Counted from the stretch's first letter, positions 45,397-59,174 are shown. The stretch is 64,000 bases of DNA from Chionoecetes opilio (GCA_016584305.1 JACEEZ010009460.1:1-64000), one strand, 5' to 3'. The notes: generated by a model from the letters alone, not told the origin. Made by a program: numbers and translations.

Positions 45397-47008
45397 GGGG
45401 AGTGGCCGGTCAAAATATGACGAAAATCGGAGAAATTCACAATTTAAATTATTTTTCCTCAGCTTGGTACAGCCTTTGAGAATCTAAATACGAAGTATTT
45501 CATAAAAATTCGCCTTAGTTGTTATTATATGGGTGTGTTATGGACACCCCCACACACCCTATTTTAAATGCAATTTTTTTCCTTTTTTTTTTGCTATTTA
45601 AAAAACAAAACATACTCTCTAAAGTGACACATGGCATCTGTCGTAGGTAGAAAAAAAGAAAGAAAGAAAAAAAAGCAAGCACCTACAATTACTAGATGCC
45701 CATGGATGTTTCTAAGCAAAAACTTGACAGCAATGAGTAGCTTGGGCAGCTCTGATACCCTCTCTTAGTGAGATAATACCGTGCCTCATGCTGAGACAGG
45801 GGGGGACCAGGAGCCTGAACATAAGAACATAAGAAAATAAGGAAGCTACAAGAGGCCGCGAGGCCTACACGTGGTAGTTCCTGTCACCTAACTACCTACA
45901 TCCACCTTCCATCCCCATCCATGAACCTATCCAGCCCCTTTTTAAAGCTCCCCAATGACTCCCCACTAACTACCTGTCTACTGAGTCCATTCCAATCATT
46001 CACCACCCTATTTGTGAACCAGTTTTTCCCTATTTCCTTTCTAAATCTACGCCCTTCCAGCTTGAATCCGTTACTTCTTGTTTTACCCTGGTTAATAGCC
46101 GCAAGAACTTTTCCTACCTCTCCTTTATTAAGTCCCTTTATCCACTTAAAAACTTCTATCAGATTGCCCCTTACTCTGCGTCTCTCGAGTGAGTGTAACT
46201 TTAATAACTTCAATCTCCTCTCATAACTAAAGTTACGCATCCCTTGTATCATTTTGGTTATCTTTCTCTGCACTGATTCTAACAAGGCTATATCCACCCT
46301 GTAATATGGAGACCAAAACTGAACTGCATAGTCTAGGTGAGGTCTGACTAGAAACTGAAGACTGAAGATTTTATACCAGAACATGAACATACATATATGA
46401 TTGAATGTAAATAAATCTTGTTTTATATGTGTTATAGCTTATTATAAAAAAATGTAATGCCATTATATCACTTACTGATGCTTGTTCACAGGTTCTAAAA
46501 CTTTATTGGCCCGTATCTCAAAACATAAGTTTTTTACATTCAAATTATATCTCCTTTAGTTTTGGGCCAATTTCAATGAAAAAAAATACACAATATGCCC
46601 AAACCTGATAAAATGAAGTTATGACTTGCTTTTCTTCATATCTGACAGAGGAAAATTGTCAGATTTTTTGGTGTGTGTTTGAGATGTAAAAATGGGATTG
46701 AAAATTTGAAAATTCATACCCTGCAAACCATACATTTTTACTCAGTTATCTCTTCATAACTTTGATGGTCTGAACAAACTTCTTTTACCATATTTATTTC
46801 ATTGGTGTAGATTAATTATCATAGGAGTAGATAGCTTTTCAAAATAACCCAAAAAACACACAAAAAAGTATATTTGGAAAAATATAAAAGCCACAAATTA
46901 TTTTTCTTGGTCTACAATTGTTGTACATGGTGTCCCTAATTAATGGTATACATATCATAACCTTAGCCCAATAAATAGTAAAAAATCCACAAAAAACGGC
47001 CGCTCCCC
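45397..47008. mobile_element. TTAA transposon with GGGGAG termini
   Basis: Left GGGGAGTGGCCGG, right (reverse complement) GGGGAGCGGCCG, flanked by TTAA at 45,393-45,396 and 47,009-47,012. The left TTAA is shared with the neighbouring MITE. No transposase found; the interior is AT-rich and holds a CR1 fragment. Confidence 0.75.
45823..46390 (-). mobile_element. CR1-like non-LTR 3' end (fragment 1)
   Basis: Minus frame 46,390-45,896 reads LVRPHLDYAVQFWSPYYRVD, then VQRKITKMIQGMRNFSYERR and NWFTNRVVNDWNGLSRQVV, the C-terminus of a CR1-like RT, identical in layout to 54,431-55,333. The 3' UTR contains CCTCGCGGCCTCTTGTAGC. Nested in the TTAA element. Confidence 0.85.
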
Positions 47009-47284
47009 TTAACACTCGCTATACTACAGGGGAGTGAGTGAAGGAAAGAGAGTGTTTATTTTATTATTATTATTGTAATTAATATTATTATTGCTGTTAT
47101 AATTATCATTGTTATTACAGACGTTTGGCCCAACACAGGATGGACCGGGGTGGGGCAAGATGATTCGTTATGGTCAGTCTGCCGATAACGCCAAGGGAAG
47201 CCCTGGATGACCAGCCAAGTTGGGACAGAGGTCAGTCTCTCTCTCTCTCGTTTTTTTATTTTTTTTTATTTAAACATACATATA

Positions 47285-48319
47285 CAGGGAGGTTCCGAAG
47301 ATACGAGCAGTTAGGTTCCACCTGGCATACTCGTAAAGCGAAATCTCGTATAACGAAACACATAACTAATGGTAAAATATAGGTTTGGTTCCAGGACCCC
47401 ATCAATTAAAAAAAAAAAATGTTTTTCAAGCTAAAATAAACTAGGTAGGCTATAGCAAACAACAAACTTTGAAACTCTCAAATATAGGGCTCTATATACC
47501 ACCACTGCACCACCACACCACCACACAAAACACAGTGAATTAAGAGTGTGACAGCACAGTAGGACAGAGCACAAATAAGTCACAATAAGCACATTAAGTA
47601 AACCAGCAAATCACTAAAATCGACATACAAGCAGCAAAGACGTTGTATGTACTCCTGGGGACGCCGCGTGATACACTAGACTCGAGAGGGTACGGTAGGT
47701 AAGGGACAAGGGAGGGGTGCGCAGACCTCTTCCACTGCCCACAAACTTGTCTCTGCGCATCTGAATCATTGTACATCGTTCAGTCCATCGTTCACTTTTC
47801 CTCACGTTTTCCCCAACTGAGACACACGAGAGCTGGCTATTTCCACCTCTTACACCCTCCCCGCCCTCCCCACACACCCACACACACGCGGCACATCTTC
47901 CTGCACCTCTCACTCACCTCGTCTATGACTTCGTCGTACATTTTGACGTATTTTCACGCTAAAACAAGACTCGAGATAGGTTGGCAAACGTGTGTTGTTG
48001 TTTTCCGCCTGCAGTGTTGCCAACAGGGATGTGAATTTTTGTAGGCCACATTGTCGTACCGAGCCACCAGAATTATCATATTTTCAGATTGATTATCGTA
48101 CAACCTTAGGTAAAATCATATAGTCAGTAAATGACTTTATAATTTTAGTAAATTAACTTGTAATTTTCTTTAGTAAATAACTTGGTAATTTTACTCACCC
48201 TAGTTTGAATGTCGTAGCATTGGATTTTCTATCTCGTATATTGAAAATAGACCCTAATTTACACATCTCGTATCATCGGATTCTCGTATATCGAATGCTC
48301 GTATAACGGGACCTCCCTG
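47285..48319. mobile_element. Tigger/pogo-like MITE, inverted copy
   Basis: Starts CAGGGAGGTTCCG, ends CGGGACCTCCCTG, flanked by TA (47,283-47,284; 48,320-48,321). Its ends match 42,293-43,189 in reverse; the interior differs. 1,035 bp. Confidence 0.85.
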
Positions 48320-48380
48320 TACAAGAAGTTCAAAGGTGCACTGTCGTGTGCTACCTATCTCAAGGGCAAGTAAATATAAC

Positions 48381-48723
48381 TTTTTTTTTTTTTTTTTACA
48401 TTTGAGCCTATAGCGCCTGTAGGCAGTGGTGACCCAAGGCTCGGATGGTAGGCTCTGGAGGTTCACTTGAGGGCTGTGATGGTTGGTCCTCGCCCGTGGT
48501 GGCGCAGGCAGGATTTTTATAGTGACGCCTGTGATTAGAGGCTCATGCCGCCGCCCTGTGTCCTCCGATGCACTCGCAATCGAAGGTAGAGTTAATGGAC
48601 AGGGCATGTGGGTGTTCTTAGGCCACTCAACGGTGCAGAAAGGTTTTGGTTTTCGTCGGGGATCGAACTCAGGTCATCGAGAACGCCAGTCGGAGACGCT
48701 AACCACTCTGCTACCGCCTCCCC
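48381..48723 (-). repeat. tRNA-derived SINE family S1, full copy
   Basis: On the minus strand: GGGGAGGCGGTAGCAGAGTG head, B-box-like GAGTTCGATCCCCG, a conserved body (GGCCTAAGAACACCCACATG, CCTTCGATTGCGAGTGCATC) and an A-rich tail at 48,381. Confidence 0.85.
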
Positions 48724-48784
48724 TAAAATTATATACACATAAATACAAAGACCTAAAAAACTAACATTATATACATATATGCAT

Positions 48785-50058
48785 CACTTAAGTGTTTGTT
48801 GAGGCACTGTTGCTGTCACTAAGTGTCACAGTATCACTAGCGTCAGCGGGGTGGGCTTTGACAGTCTCCACCAATTGGCCGCCAACTTTACACTGTGTGT
48901 TCATCTCCTGGATGTGAGGGACGGCGGCCGTGAAAATGTTCCACATCCTGGAGACACTGCCCACAAAGATGCGTTGGTGCTGGCTGGCACGGGATCGCGG
49001 CACCTCCACTGCATCACCACTGGTAAGCACCGTTCTCGTGCTTCGCGTGGTGATTCTCGGAGGCTGTCGTAACCCAGCCAGGTGTGGCACTCCCTGCACC
49101 TGTGCCTTGTGGAATACCACAAGCGCCGCGACATCCCTGCGGTGTTCCAGTGAGTCGAGGGGACTCACCGGCTCGGGTTGGGCTGGGGGGTCTGCAGCAT
49201 CCACCAATCGCAGAGCTCGACTCTGGATGCTGTCCAGCCTCCTAGTGTGCGAGGCTGCACACGACATCCAGGAGAGGGCGGCGTACTCTAAGTAAGGCCG
49301 TATCTGGGCCTTGTAGAGCAAGAGCTTCCCTCCCCTGTCGAGGAAGCTGGCTACCCTTCGCAGGGCAGAGACCCTGTGAGAGGCCTTTTTTGCAATGTGT
49401 TTGATGTGGCCGTCAAACCTTAGCTCTCGGTCCACCTCTACTCCCAGGAGGCTTCCTGGAGTGGGAGAGGAACGCCACCAAACCGCAGCCTCCCTTCCAC
49501 TGCTGGCCCGGCAGCGGGGGACCGAGAAACCACCATTGCCTGTGTCTTCTCCGGAGCAAAGGTCACCTGCCAACGTGTACCCCACTCCTGTATAACACTC
49601 AGCTGCTGATTGATCTCATCAGCAGCACACCCACTGTCATGTCGCGGGTAGGAGCAGGAGAGAGTACAGTCATTAGCATAAGCCGAGACTGCTGGCAGCT
49701 GCCGGAGAAGATCGTCCACGTAGATGTTCCACAGGACTGGCCCCAGCACAGAGCCCTGTGGGACTGATGTTTCCACTGGCAGGGACTCGGAGGCCTGCCC
49801 GTTGACGACGACCTGGAGGGTTCTTCCCTGCAGGTAGTTCCCCAGGAGCAGCAGGAGGTCACCCTGGATGCCTTTTGCTCGGAGTTTTTCTAGAAGGCCT
49901 CCGTGCCACACCCTGTGGAAGGCACCCGCTATGTCCAGGGCCACCACGCCAGTGTCCTGGCCGTCATCCAGGGCGTCCTGCCAGTTTCGGGTAAGGAGCA
50001 TCAGCAGGTCAGAGGTAGACCGTCCAGGTCTGAACCCAAACTGTTGGTCCGAGAATCT
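48785..50058 (-). pseudogene. Jockey-like non-LTR RT with altered catalytic box
   Basis: Minus strand, two frames. 50,001-49,438: LDIAGAFHRVWHGGLLEKL (motif A), PQGSVLGPVLWNIYVDDLL, then AYANDCTLS, WQVTFAPEKTQAM. 49,485-48,788 in another frame: LGVEVDRELRFDGHIKHIAK, YLEYAALSWMSCAASHTRR and a C-terminal tail to the stop. The catalytic YADD box reads YAND at 49,672-49,683 (aspartate to asparagine), so this copy would be inactive even without the frameshift near 49,450. The 5' end is truncated at ~50,058. Confidence 0.85.
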
Positions 50059-50192
50059 GAATTTTTATTCCATTATTACAATGGTTATTCTTTACATGTA
50101 AATTACGTTTAATGACGTCAGTGAAAATACAAATAAAAATTTGGTAAAATGTACTAAATCTAGCAATCTTTGGTAAAATTTACTAAATCTTT

Positions 50193-50405
50193 GGGGAGGC
50201 GGTAGCGGAGTGGTTAGCGTCTCCGACTGGCGATCTCGGTGACCCGAGTTCGATCCCCGAAGAAAACCAAAACCTTTCTGCACCGTCGAGTGGCCTAAGA
50301 TCACCCACATGCCCTGCCTATCAATTCTACCTTCGATTGCGAGTGCATCGGAGGACACGGGGGCGGCATGAGCCTCTAATCACAGGCGTCACTATAAGAA
50401 TCCTG
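50193..50405 (+). repeat. SINE family S1, 3'-truncated copy
   Basis: GGGGAGGCGGTAGCGGAGTG head and body up to TATAAGAATCCTG, then poly-A. Confidence 0.85.
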
Positions 50406-50568
50406 TAAAAAAAAAAAATGAAATAATAAAATCTTAAAAGGCAAATAAAATAGTGAAGCAATAAAATATTAAGATATAGCAGGCATACTATGGTCGAGTA
50501 AAACTTAGTAAAATAACAGACATGAACATAATAAATTACATAAATCAAACGAACTTGACGTTAAACAT

Positions 50569-51479
50569 TTATTGCTGAAATTGTTTACCTAATGGGTGCT
50601 TTTTTAGACGCATTTTGAAAGTGGTTAGGGAGGTGGCATGTTTTACGTCATTAGGAAGGCTGTTCCAAAGAGTGGGTGCAGCCACTTGGAAGGACCTGGT
50701 GCCCAAGCAGGTGCTACACCGGGGTACATGGAGCTGTTCTCTCTGCCTAGTGTTGACACTGTGGGCATGCATGGCACTTACGGTGGGTAGTGGGAACCAC
50801 CAAATAGGAATTTTTTTATTTATTAAGTTGTATATTATTTTTGCTACCTCAAGTTTGGTTTTTATTTATTTACAACCATCCCAGCTCTTTCAAGAAAGGA
50901 GTGACATGTTCACTCTTGGCAGCTCCTCCAAGAGCAACTTTAGCAGCAAAGTTTTGCAATTTTTGTACTCATTGGATTTGAGTGGAATTGGTTGTTCCCC
51001 AGATGCCAATGCCGTAGTTTATGATGCTCATGACTAATGACTGTGACATAAATTATTGTGCTTTTGTTAAAACAATCCCTTAATCTATTAACATACATTA
51101 TTGTTCCATATACTTTCTTACTTATTTCAGTGATGTGCGTATCAAACAGTAGGTAATTAATGATCAAAGTGTACACCCAGGTTCCTTAGAGATGTGCTGG
51201 GGATAACCACATTGCCGTCCACCAGCATGTGAGTGTCAGATAGAATCTTTGACAGGAGCCCCCTTGTCCCTCCCTATGAACATACATTACGTTTTTTTTG
51301 CATTGAGTATTAGACCATTCTTGTTTAAATACATTCTAGCAAATTTTACAGTTTCTTCACTTTTGTGTATCAGATTATTAGGGTCATCTATATTACCTGT
51401 GGGGACAAACTGGGTGTCATCGGCATACTGAATGATTTCGCAATTTGGGAGAAAACACGAGAGATCATTTACATATACG
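50569..51479 (-). pseudogene. CR1/Jockey-group RT, C-terminal half
   Basis: Minus-strand blocks: VNDLSCFLPNCEIIQYADDT (catalytic YADD) at about 51,400-51,475, NKNGLILNAKKT then a stop, KVYGTIMYVNRLRDCF (51,070-51,130) and the end VNTRQREQLHVPRCSTCLG ... LWNSLPNDVKHATSL to a stop at 50,569. Several stops and indels. The N-terminal half is at 53,504-53,998, separated by a Tigger insertion. Confidence 0.8.
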
Positions 51480-51481
51480 TA
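51480..51481. other. TA target-site duplication of Tigger element
   Basis: TA before CAGTCAAACC; the matching TA is at 53,502-53,503. Confidence 0.8.
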
Positions 51482-51830
51482 CAGTCAAACCTTGATATAA
51501 CGGACCTCGATTTAACGGACTTCGGATTTAACGGACTTCGGATTTAACGGACTCCATTCACGAGACAAATCTGCGGGCAAGAATGGCATATCAGACCGCT
51601 TATCGCCACTGGAATCGTCAACTCAACATAATTTTTTATATTTATTTTTGAATGCTTGGGTTTTAAGTAGTTTTAATGTATCATATATTAAGATATATAA
51701 GGTAGGAGCCTGTGTTGCTAGTGATTTAGTTGTAGAAGGTGTGTATGTAGGTTAAAATATTGAATATTAGTACGTATTACAATTTCTTGACTTCTTCTTG
51801 TGACCTCTTTCTCTTAAGTTTCGCTTCGTA

Positions 51831-51925
51831 GGTCCTCTCCTCTCCTCTCCTCTCCTCTCCTCTCCTCTCCTCTCCTCTCCTCTCCTCTCCTCTCCTCTCC
51901 TCTCCTCTCCTCTCCTCGCCTCTCC
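51831..51925. repeat. (CTCCT)n tandem repeat
   Basis: Nearly 19 copies of the pentamer inside the Tigger element. Confidence 0.95.
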
Positions 51926-52355
51926 TCCTCCTCCTCTCCTCTAGTGTTAGCTGAAGTTTCTACCCTGGGAGACTGCACAGCGTCACACACACACAGCTGT
52001 TCGTCTGCACTATTTGCACGTCGAATATAAACAAACATGGCTCCGACACCCAGGCAGGCTATCGCTGCTATACACTTACTTATGTATATTGTCAATCGTT
52101 GACAAGCATAACTAGCTAAAAATGTGCATGGATGCGTTCATGGTTGGCTCGTCGGAACTCGTCAGACTCGTCATCTGAGATCGACGGAAAAGGAACTAAG
52201 GTGACAGCGCCTTTACACAAGTGGCCGCCAGTCGGAGAACGTGGTACATATATGACAGTCGGAGCATTTGTTTACAAGCTCAGTTTAAGCTGTTTTCACC
52301 TGTTTTCCGTTGTTTTATATGCTTATTTAGACTTGTTCAGTGCAGTGAAGTCATT

Positions 52356-52573
52356 ATGGCATCGAAACAGAAGGGAAGTGACAAAAGGAAGTGTGTGAAT
52401 CTAAGTATTGCAGAGAAATTAGAACTCATTAAAAAGGTCGAGTGGTGTTTCTGTCGCCCGGGTGTGTGTCGAGTATAGTGTAAAGAAACAGACTGTGAGT
52501 GATATTCGCAAGGCTAAGGACAAACTCAGAGAATATGCTGTGAAATTCAATGTTGATGCAAGTAAGGATAGGA
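52356..52573 (+). pseudogene. Tigger transposase N-terminal HTH (CENP-B/psq-like)
   Basis: ATG at 52,356: MASKQKGSDKRKCVNLSIAE, then KLELIKKVE. After one frameshift near 52,445-52,470 the text continues as SVKKQTVSDIRKAKDKLREY. This is the pogo/CENP-B type helix-turn-helix that binds the TIR in intact elements. The CENP-B second half and the DDE domain are deleted. Confidence 0.75.
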
Positions 52574-52758
52574 AAGGATCATGTCATCATGTGTACATGG
52601 GTAACTTGTGTCTTATAATTATGTCTTAATAACATCACTGCTGCTGCCGTGGCCGCGCTGCCAGGTGTGGATGAGCGCCTTGATTATGTATGAATAATAG
52701 CCATTAAAATGCGATTACATGTCTACATTCACCTAGAATAATGGCATTTCATAGCATT

Positions 52759-53116
52759 GGGGAGTCGGTTGCGGAGTGGTTAGCGTCTCCGACTGGCGTT
52801 CTCGGTGACCCGAGTTCGATCCCTGAAGAAACCCAAAACCTTTCTGCACCGTCAAGTGGCCTAAGAACACCCACATGCCCTGCCCATCAACTCTACCTTC
52901 GATTGCGAGTGCATTGGAGGACACAGGGGGGCGGCATGAGCCTCTAATCACAGGCGTCACTATAAGAATCCTACCTGCGCCACCACGGATGAGGACCAAC
53001 CATCAGAGACCTCAAGTGAACCTGCAGAGCCTACCATCTGAGCCCTGGGTCACCACTGCCTACAGGCGCTATAGGCACAAATGTAAAAACAACAACAACA
53101 ACAACAACAACAACAC
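52759..53116 (+). repeat. SINE family S1, complete copy with (AAC)n tail
   Basis: GGGGAGTCGGTTGCGGAGTG head, full body to CACTGCCTACAGGCGCTATA, then (AAC)n. Nested in the Tigger element and the best reference copy of the family here. Confidence 0.88.
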
Positions 53117-53503
53117 CAAGCAGTAATGAGCGAGCCTGGAGACTTCCTATCTCTCCTAATACCACTCCCGTGCAGTCGTGGGCGAGGTTGCTATGTAGCA
53201 CCAGTCACTGTTTTCCTTCCAACATAGCTACACGGTCTGGTTGTGTTTGTGATTAATTCTCATTTATTACACAGCGTGCAGGAGCATACCAAATCCAGCA
53301 TTTAGCGCCAGTCACTGTTTACCCCCCAACATAGCTACACGGTCTGCTTATGTTTGTGATTATTTATAATTGATTTCACAAATTTTCATGTGTTTTACCT
53401 ATATTTTTCCACAACTGGGAAAATACCCTCGCTATAACAGACAATCGGCTTTAACGGACCACTCCTCCCCCCATTTAGTCCGTTATATCGAGGTTTGACT
53501 GTA

Positions 53504-53998
53504 TAGAAACAAGTTGGGACCAAGTACTGACCCTTGAGGCACACCATAGGAAATATTTGTTTTATCCGACGGAGTATTGTTTATGCGCACCGATTGTGTC
53601 CTGTCACTGAGGTAGCTGTGAAACCAGAAAGAATCAATGTGCAACTTGAGACACTTACATAATAATAGTGTATGACTAACGCTGTCAAATGCTTTTGACA
53701 AGTCGCAGGGAGTAACTAAAGAAACTTTCTTATTGTCCATGTTTGCATATAAATTGTTGGTTAGTGTTAATAGAGCAGAGGTGGTTGATAAATTTGACCT
53801 GAAGCCATGTTGGGTTTTGCTAAGCAAGTTATTTGTTTCTAGGTGTTGAGTGAGCTGAGATGATATTATTTTTTCTAGTACTTTAGAAAGAACGGAGAGG
53901 AGAGATATGGGACGGTAATTATCTGGTTCATTGACGTCACCAGACTTAAAAATGGGTACTACTATGGAGTGTTTCCAGACTGTGGGGAAAAGGAGGTA
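53504..53998 (-). pseudogene. CR1/Jockey-group RT, N-terminal half
   Basis: Minus frame: WKHSIVVPIFKSGDVNEPDN, YRPISLLSVLSKVLEKIISS, TQHGFRSNLSTTSALLTLTN, DLSKAFDSVSH (motif A) and GVPQGSVLGP. The frame is open from about 53,990 down to the Tigger boundary and, with the insertion removed and one TA kept, runs on into VNDLSCF at 51,475. Confidence 0.85.
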
Positions 53999-56535
<2,537 letters not shown>

Positions 56536-56539
56536 AAAA

Positions 56540-56672
56540 TCCTGCTTGCGCCACCACGGGCGAGGGCCAACCATTACAGCCCTCGAGTAAAAGGCCTACC
56601 ATCCCACCCCTGGAGGTCACTGCCAAACGGCGCTATAGGCACACAAAAAACAAAAAAAACAAAAAAACAAAA
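56540..56672 (+). repeat. SINE family S1, 5'-truncated copy
   Basis: The 3' half only (GCGCCACCACGGGCGAGG to GGCGCTATAGGCAC), with an A/C-rich tail. Confidence 0.75.
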
Positions 56673-56681
56673 TGTACGAAG

Positions 56682-56795
56682 CAACGCGAAACTCGAGGAG
56701 ATAATGCGCGAAAGTCGGGATGGTAAGAATTTAGGACTTGGCGCGAAACTCGAGGATTGCGAAACTCGTATAGCGTGAAACTCGGGAGGGTACTG
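56682..56795. mobile_element. Right end of a Tigger-like element
   Basis: Repeats of GCGAAACTCG(A/T) ending CTCGGGAGGGTACTG, followed by TA. The complementary CAGTACCCTCCCGAG end is absent nearby, so only one terminus remains. Confidence 0.6.
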
Positions 56796-56824
56796 TACTT
56801 GAAAAATTTTGGGTGTTTCTGATA

Positions 56825-57162
56825 CAGCCAAATTCCCAACATCCGACCTCCAAACATCCGACTTGTCCAAACGACCGACTTGTCCAAACAACCGACTTTT
56901 TTCACCACCACATTGTGTCTTGTTTTGGCCATTTATTTTACTTTGTTTTTTTTAGTTTTAGAAAACATTGATTTGTGGCTTATTTATCCATGAATTTTAC
57001 TTACACGTATACCACTGGATCGGCCTTCAAGAGCTGCATCCTTTATGTTCTATACCATTTTGTCCTTACGTTTATGGTTACTGTGATATACGAACATCCG
57101 ACTATTCCAATTATCCGACCTACCTTCGGTCCCCCCAAGGTCGGATAATTAATACTTGGCTG
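56825..57162. mobile_element. Tc1/mariner-type MITE with ATCCGAC repeats
   Basis: CAGCCAAATTCCCAACATCC at the left; CAGCCAAGTATTAATTATCC (reverse complement) at the right; TA on both sides (56,823-56,824; 57,163-57,164). Removing it joins TTTCTGATA to GATTATTTTTTGC, exactly as in the uninterrupted relative at 38,640-38,670. Confidence 0.85.
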
Positions 57163-57180
57163 TAGATTATTTTTTGCAAT

Positions 57181-57414
57181 ATGGCATATACTTGCATCCT
57201 TTATGGGTGCAGCAAGAAAGCTGTGCCTTTCCAGAGATCTTGCCACCCGTTTCCGACCGCTACGGCCACGAGCAATGTGTGGAGATGGTTTGCGCGTCGG
57301 GGGAGGGAAGATTGTGTGATACATATTGTCGACCTCCCGGGACGTCATCAGCATGTTTCGCGCGGCGGCTGGAACGGGGCTGATTTTTTTGCTGGGCTTT
57401 TTACAAAAGACGTG
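57181..57414 (+). CDS. THAP zinc-finger N-terminus of a transposase
   Basis: ATG at 57,181: MAYTCILYGCSKKA, HPFPT, VWRWFARRGREDCVIH. This fits a C2CH THAP finger (C5-x4-C10 ... C45-x2-H48) with the usual proline and tryptophan between. The frame ends after about 82 residues at the transposon 3' region, so no catalytic domain is left: a THAP-only remnant. Known: THAP fingers bind DNA in P, Kolobok and host THAP proteins. A domesticated gene is not indicated. Confidence 0.55.
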
Positions 57415-57525
57415 TTTTTACGGAAATAAGGCGTGGAAATGAATTATTTTATGTGGATTAGGTGTTTTGAATGAACATTCAACATACTTATGCAAAGAAA
57501 AAATGGGTCTGGACCATTACTTTAA

Positions 57526-57783
57526 GGGAGTGAGAGGACAGGTATTGAAGGTGTGAAACAAAATATGAGGTTATGAGGAAAGGTTTGAAGGCTGTAAGGG
57601 AAGTTATGAAGGGCTTTTCCCACAAACACCTATGTTTCGCCTTTTCAGTTTCCTTTCCCGAAGCTGAAGTCCATCTTCCTGCTTAGTAGGACCTCTCCAA
57701 CATGCCATTCGTGGTGATAAGATAGACGTAATTAGCATAATATAGCAATATAAAGGGCATAAATGGATTAGGAATAATGCATA
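57526..57783. other. Short unassigned spacer
   Basis: G/A-rich then AT-rich sequence between the THAP remnant and the Tc1 element; nothing recognised. Confidence 0.6.
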
Positions 57784-57785
57784 TA

Positions 57786-57814
57786 CAGTGGCCGCAAAAA
57801 AAATGTATACATTT
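57786..57814 (+). repeat. Left TIR of Tc1 element (29 bp)
   Basis: Exact inverse of 59,175-59,203; includes the palindrome ATGTATACAT. Confidence 0.95.
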
Positions 57815-58071
57815 TGACCGCAAGAAAAATGTATACACCCGAAAGCGCGTAAAGATTTCACCTTCGTTCCCGCCATATAAATGGTGGGCGGAGCTAGTGA
57901 GGAGGGAGGGAGGTGGAGGGAGTCTCCCTCCACCCCACCACCAACACACAACCACACTCAGTGCTTTTCGAGAGCTGATAGAGAGAGGGTGGTTTTACGC
58001 ATGCTCCGGACCGCCCTTTTTGACTTGGCAGCGAACCTTGGAGTGTTATATCTCGGCTCCCACTTGTCAGA

Positions 58072-59096
58072 ATGGGACGTAACAAACTTTCAAATGAAGA
58101 GAAGACCCGTGTCCTTACCCTCCTGAAGGAAGGAGCATCTGTGATACGTGTGGCCGCAGAGGTGAACGTTACACGCATGGCAATTTACAACCTGAAGAAA
58201 GCTGTTGAGTCATTGCCACCCGGTACCGTTCCGCCAAGGAAACCTGGTTCTGGAGCCCCCAAAAAAACATCTCGGACTGACAAAATTATGAGGCGTGAAG
58301 TATTGAATGATCCTGCAATAACTGCCGCAGAACTGAAGAAAAATCATCCAGCTTTGTTAGGAAACGTCTCTGTTCGCACCATTCAACATCGCCTGCAAAT
58401 TTCGCTGAAATTACCAACCCGCCGCGCCGCCAAAAAGCCTTTACTGACAGAAGCTATGAAGAAGAAGCGGCTTTCCTTTTGTAAGAGATACCGGCAGTGG
58501 ACACCAGAGCAGTGGAAGCAGTCATGTTCAGTGATGAAAGCACTTTTAGACTGGTTAGGATGGCTTCAACGACAGTGCGCCGTCCAAGTGATGTGTCACG
58601 GTACCACCCAAAATATACCGTGAAGACCGTGAAACACCCAGATAGCGTTATGGTTTGGGGTGGTTTCAGTGGCAATAAGGTAAGGGGAGGTCTGTACTTC
58701 CTCCCAAAGAATGTTACCATGAAAGGGGCAAATTACATTGAAGTGTTACGTGATCATCTGTTAGTGCCCTATGCCATTCACGAGTGCGAGGTGTTCATGC
58801 AAGATTCTGCCCCTGCCCACCGGTCCAAAGTTGTTCAAAAGTTCCTAACAGACAATAACATCCCTGTGTTGGACTGGCCTGGCAATTCCCCGGACCTAAA
58901 TCCGATTGAAAACGCCTGGAATGAGATGAAAAAGGCGATCGCGAAGAAACGGCCGACGAACATCAACGAGCTGAAGCAGGCCCTGACGAAGCTGTGGGTG
59001 GAAATGGACCTCTCCTACTTCACCAAACTCGCCACTTCCATGCCCAAGAGGATTGGGATGGTCATCCAATACAAGGGAAACATGACCAAGTACTAA
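58072..59096 (+). pseudogene. Tc1 transposase (DD34E) with a single frameshift
   Basis: Cut-and-paste transposase of about 340 residues. ATG at 58,072. Residues 5-45 form a first helix-turn-helix (SNEEKTRVLTLLKEGASVIR, VTRMAIYNLKK); a GRPR-like linker KPGSGAPKK; a second HTH around NVSVRTIQHRL; a basic NLS-like segment RRAAKK. Near 58,515-58,520 one base appears missing in an A run, moving the frame. The second frame (58,497-59,096) carries all three catalytic residues: D in VMFSDESTF, D in FMQDSAPAH, and E in SPDLNPIENAW, with exactly 34 residues between the second D and E. Stop at 59,094-59,096. Encodes no active protein as written. Confidence 0.93.
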
Positions 59097-59174
59097 TATG
59101 TGAATAAGAAACCTGTGTCACTGAAACTAAAGTACTGTAAGTTACATATTGTTGTTTTATTGTCCGAAAATTAT

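Larger units (their letters stand above)
51482..53501 (+). mobile_element. Tigger/pogo DNA transposon, deleted (2.0 kb)
   Basis: TIRs CAGTCAAACCTTGATATAAC and CAGTCAAACCTCGATATAAC, with short inner repeats of the TTTAACGGACTTCGGA type. TA duplicated at the insertion site in an RT gene. The interior holds a transposase N-terminus, a CTCCT repeat and a SINE, but no DDE domain. Confidence 0.9.
56796..57521 (+). mobile_element. THAP/Kolobok-like transposon remnant
   Basis: The right terminus GGGTCTGGACCATTACT followed by TTAA (57,522-57,525) matches the TIR of the element at 36,961-38,946. Inner sequence at both ends also matches that element: TTTGGGTGTTTCTGATA at 56,808-56,824 and GGTGTTTTGAATG near 57,462. 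Interrupted by the MITE 56,825-57,162; the left terminus is missing. Confidence 0.7.

Noticed and set aside
47121..47230. Exon between CAG (47,120) and GTCAGT (47,231)
   Set aside because: All three frames contain a stop, so it could only be non-coding or a last exon; the splice signals alone are weak.
57181..57414. Host THAP-domain gene
   Set aside because: It lies between sequences matching the ends of the THAP transposon at 36,961-38,946 and stops before any other domain.
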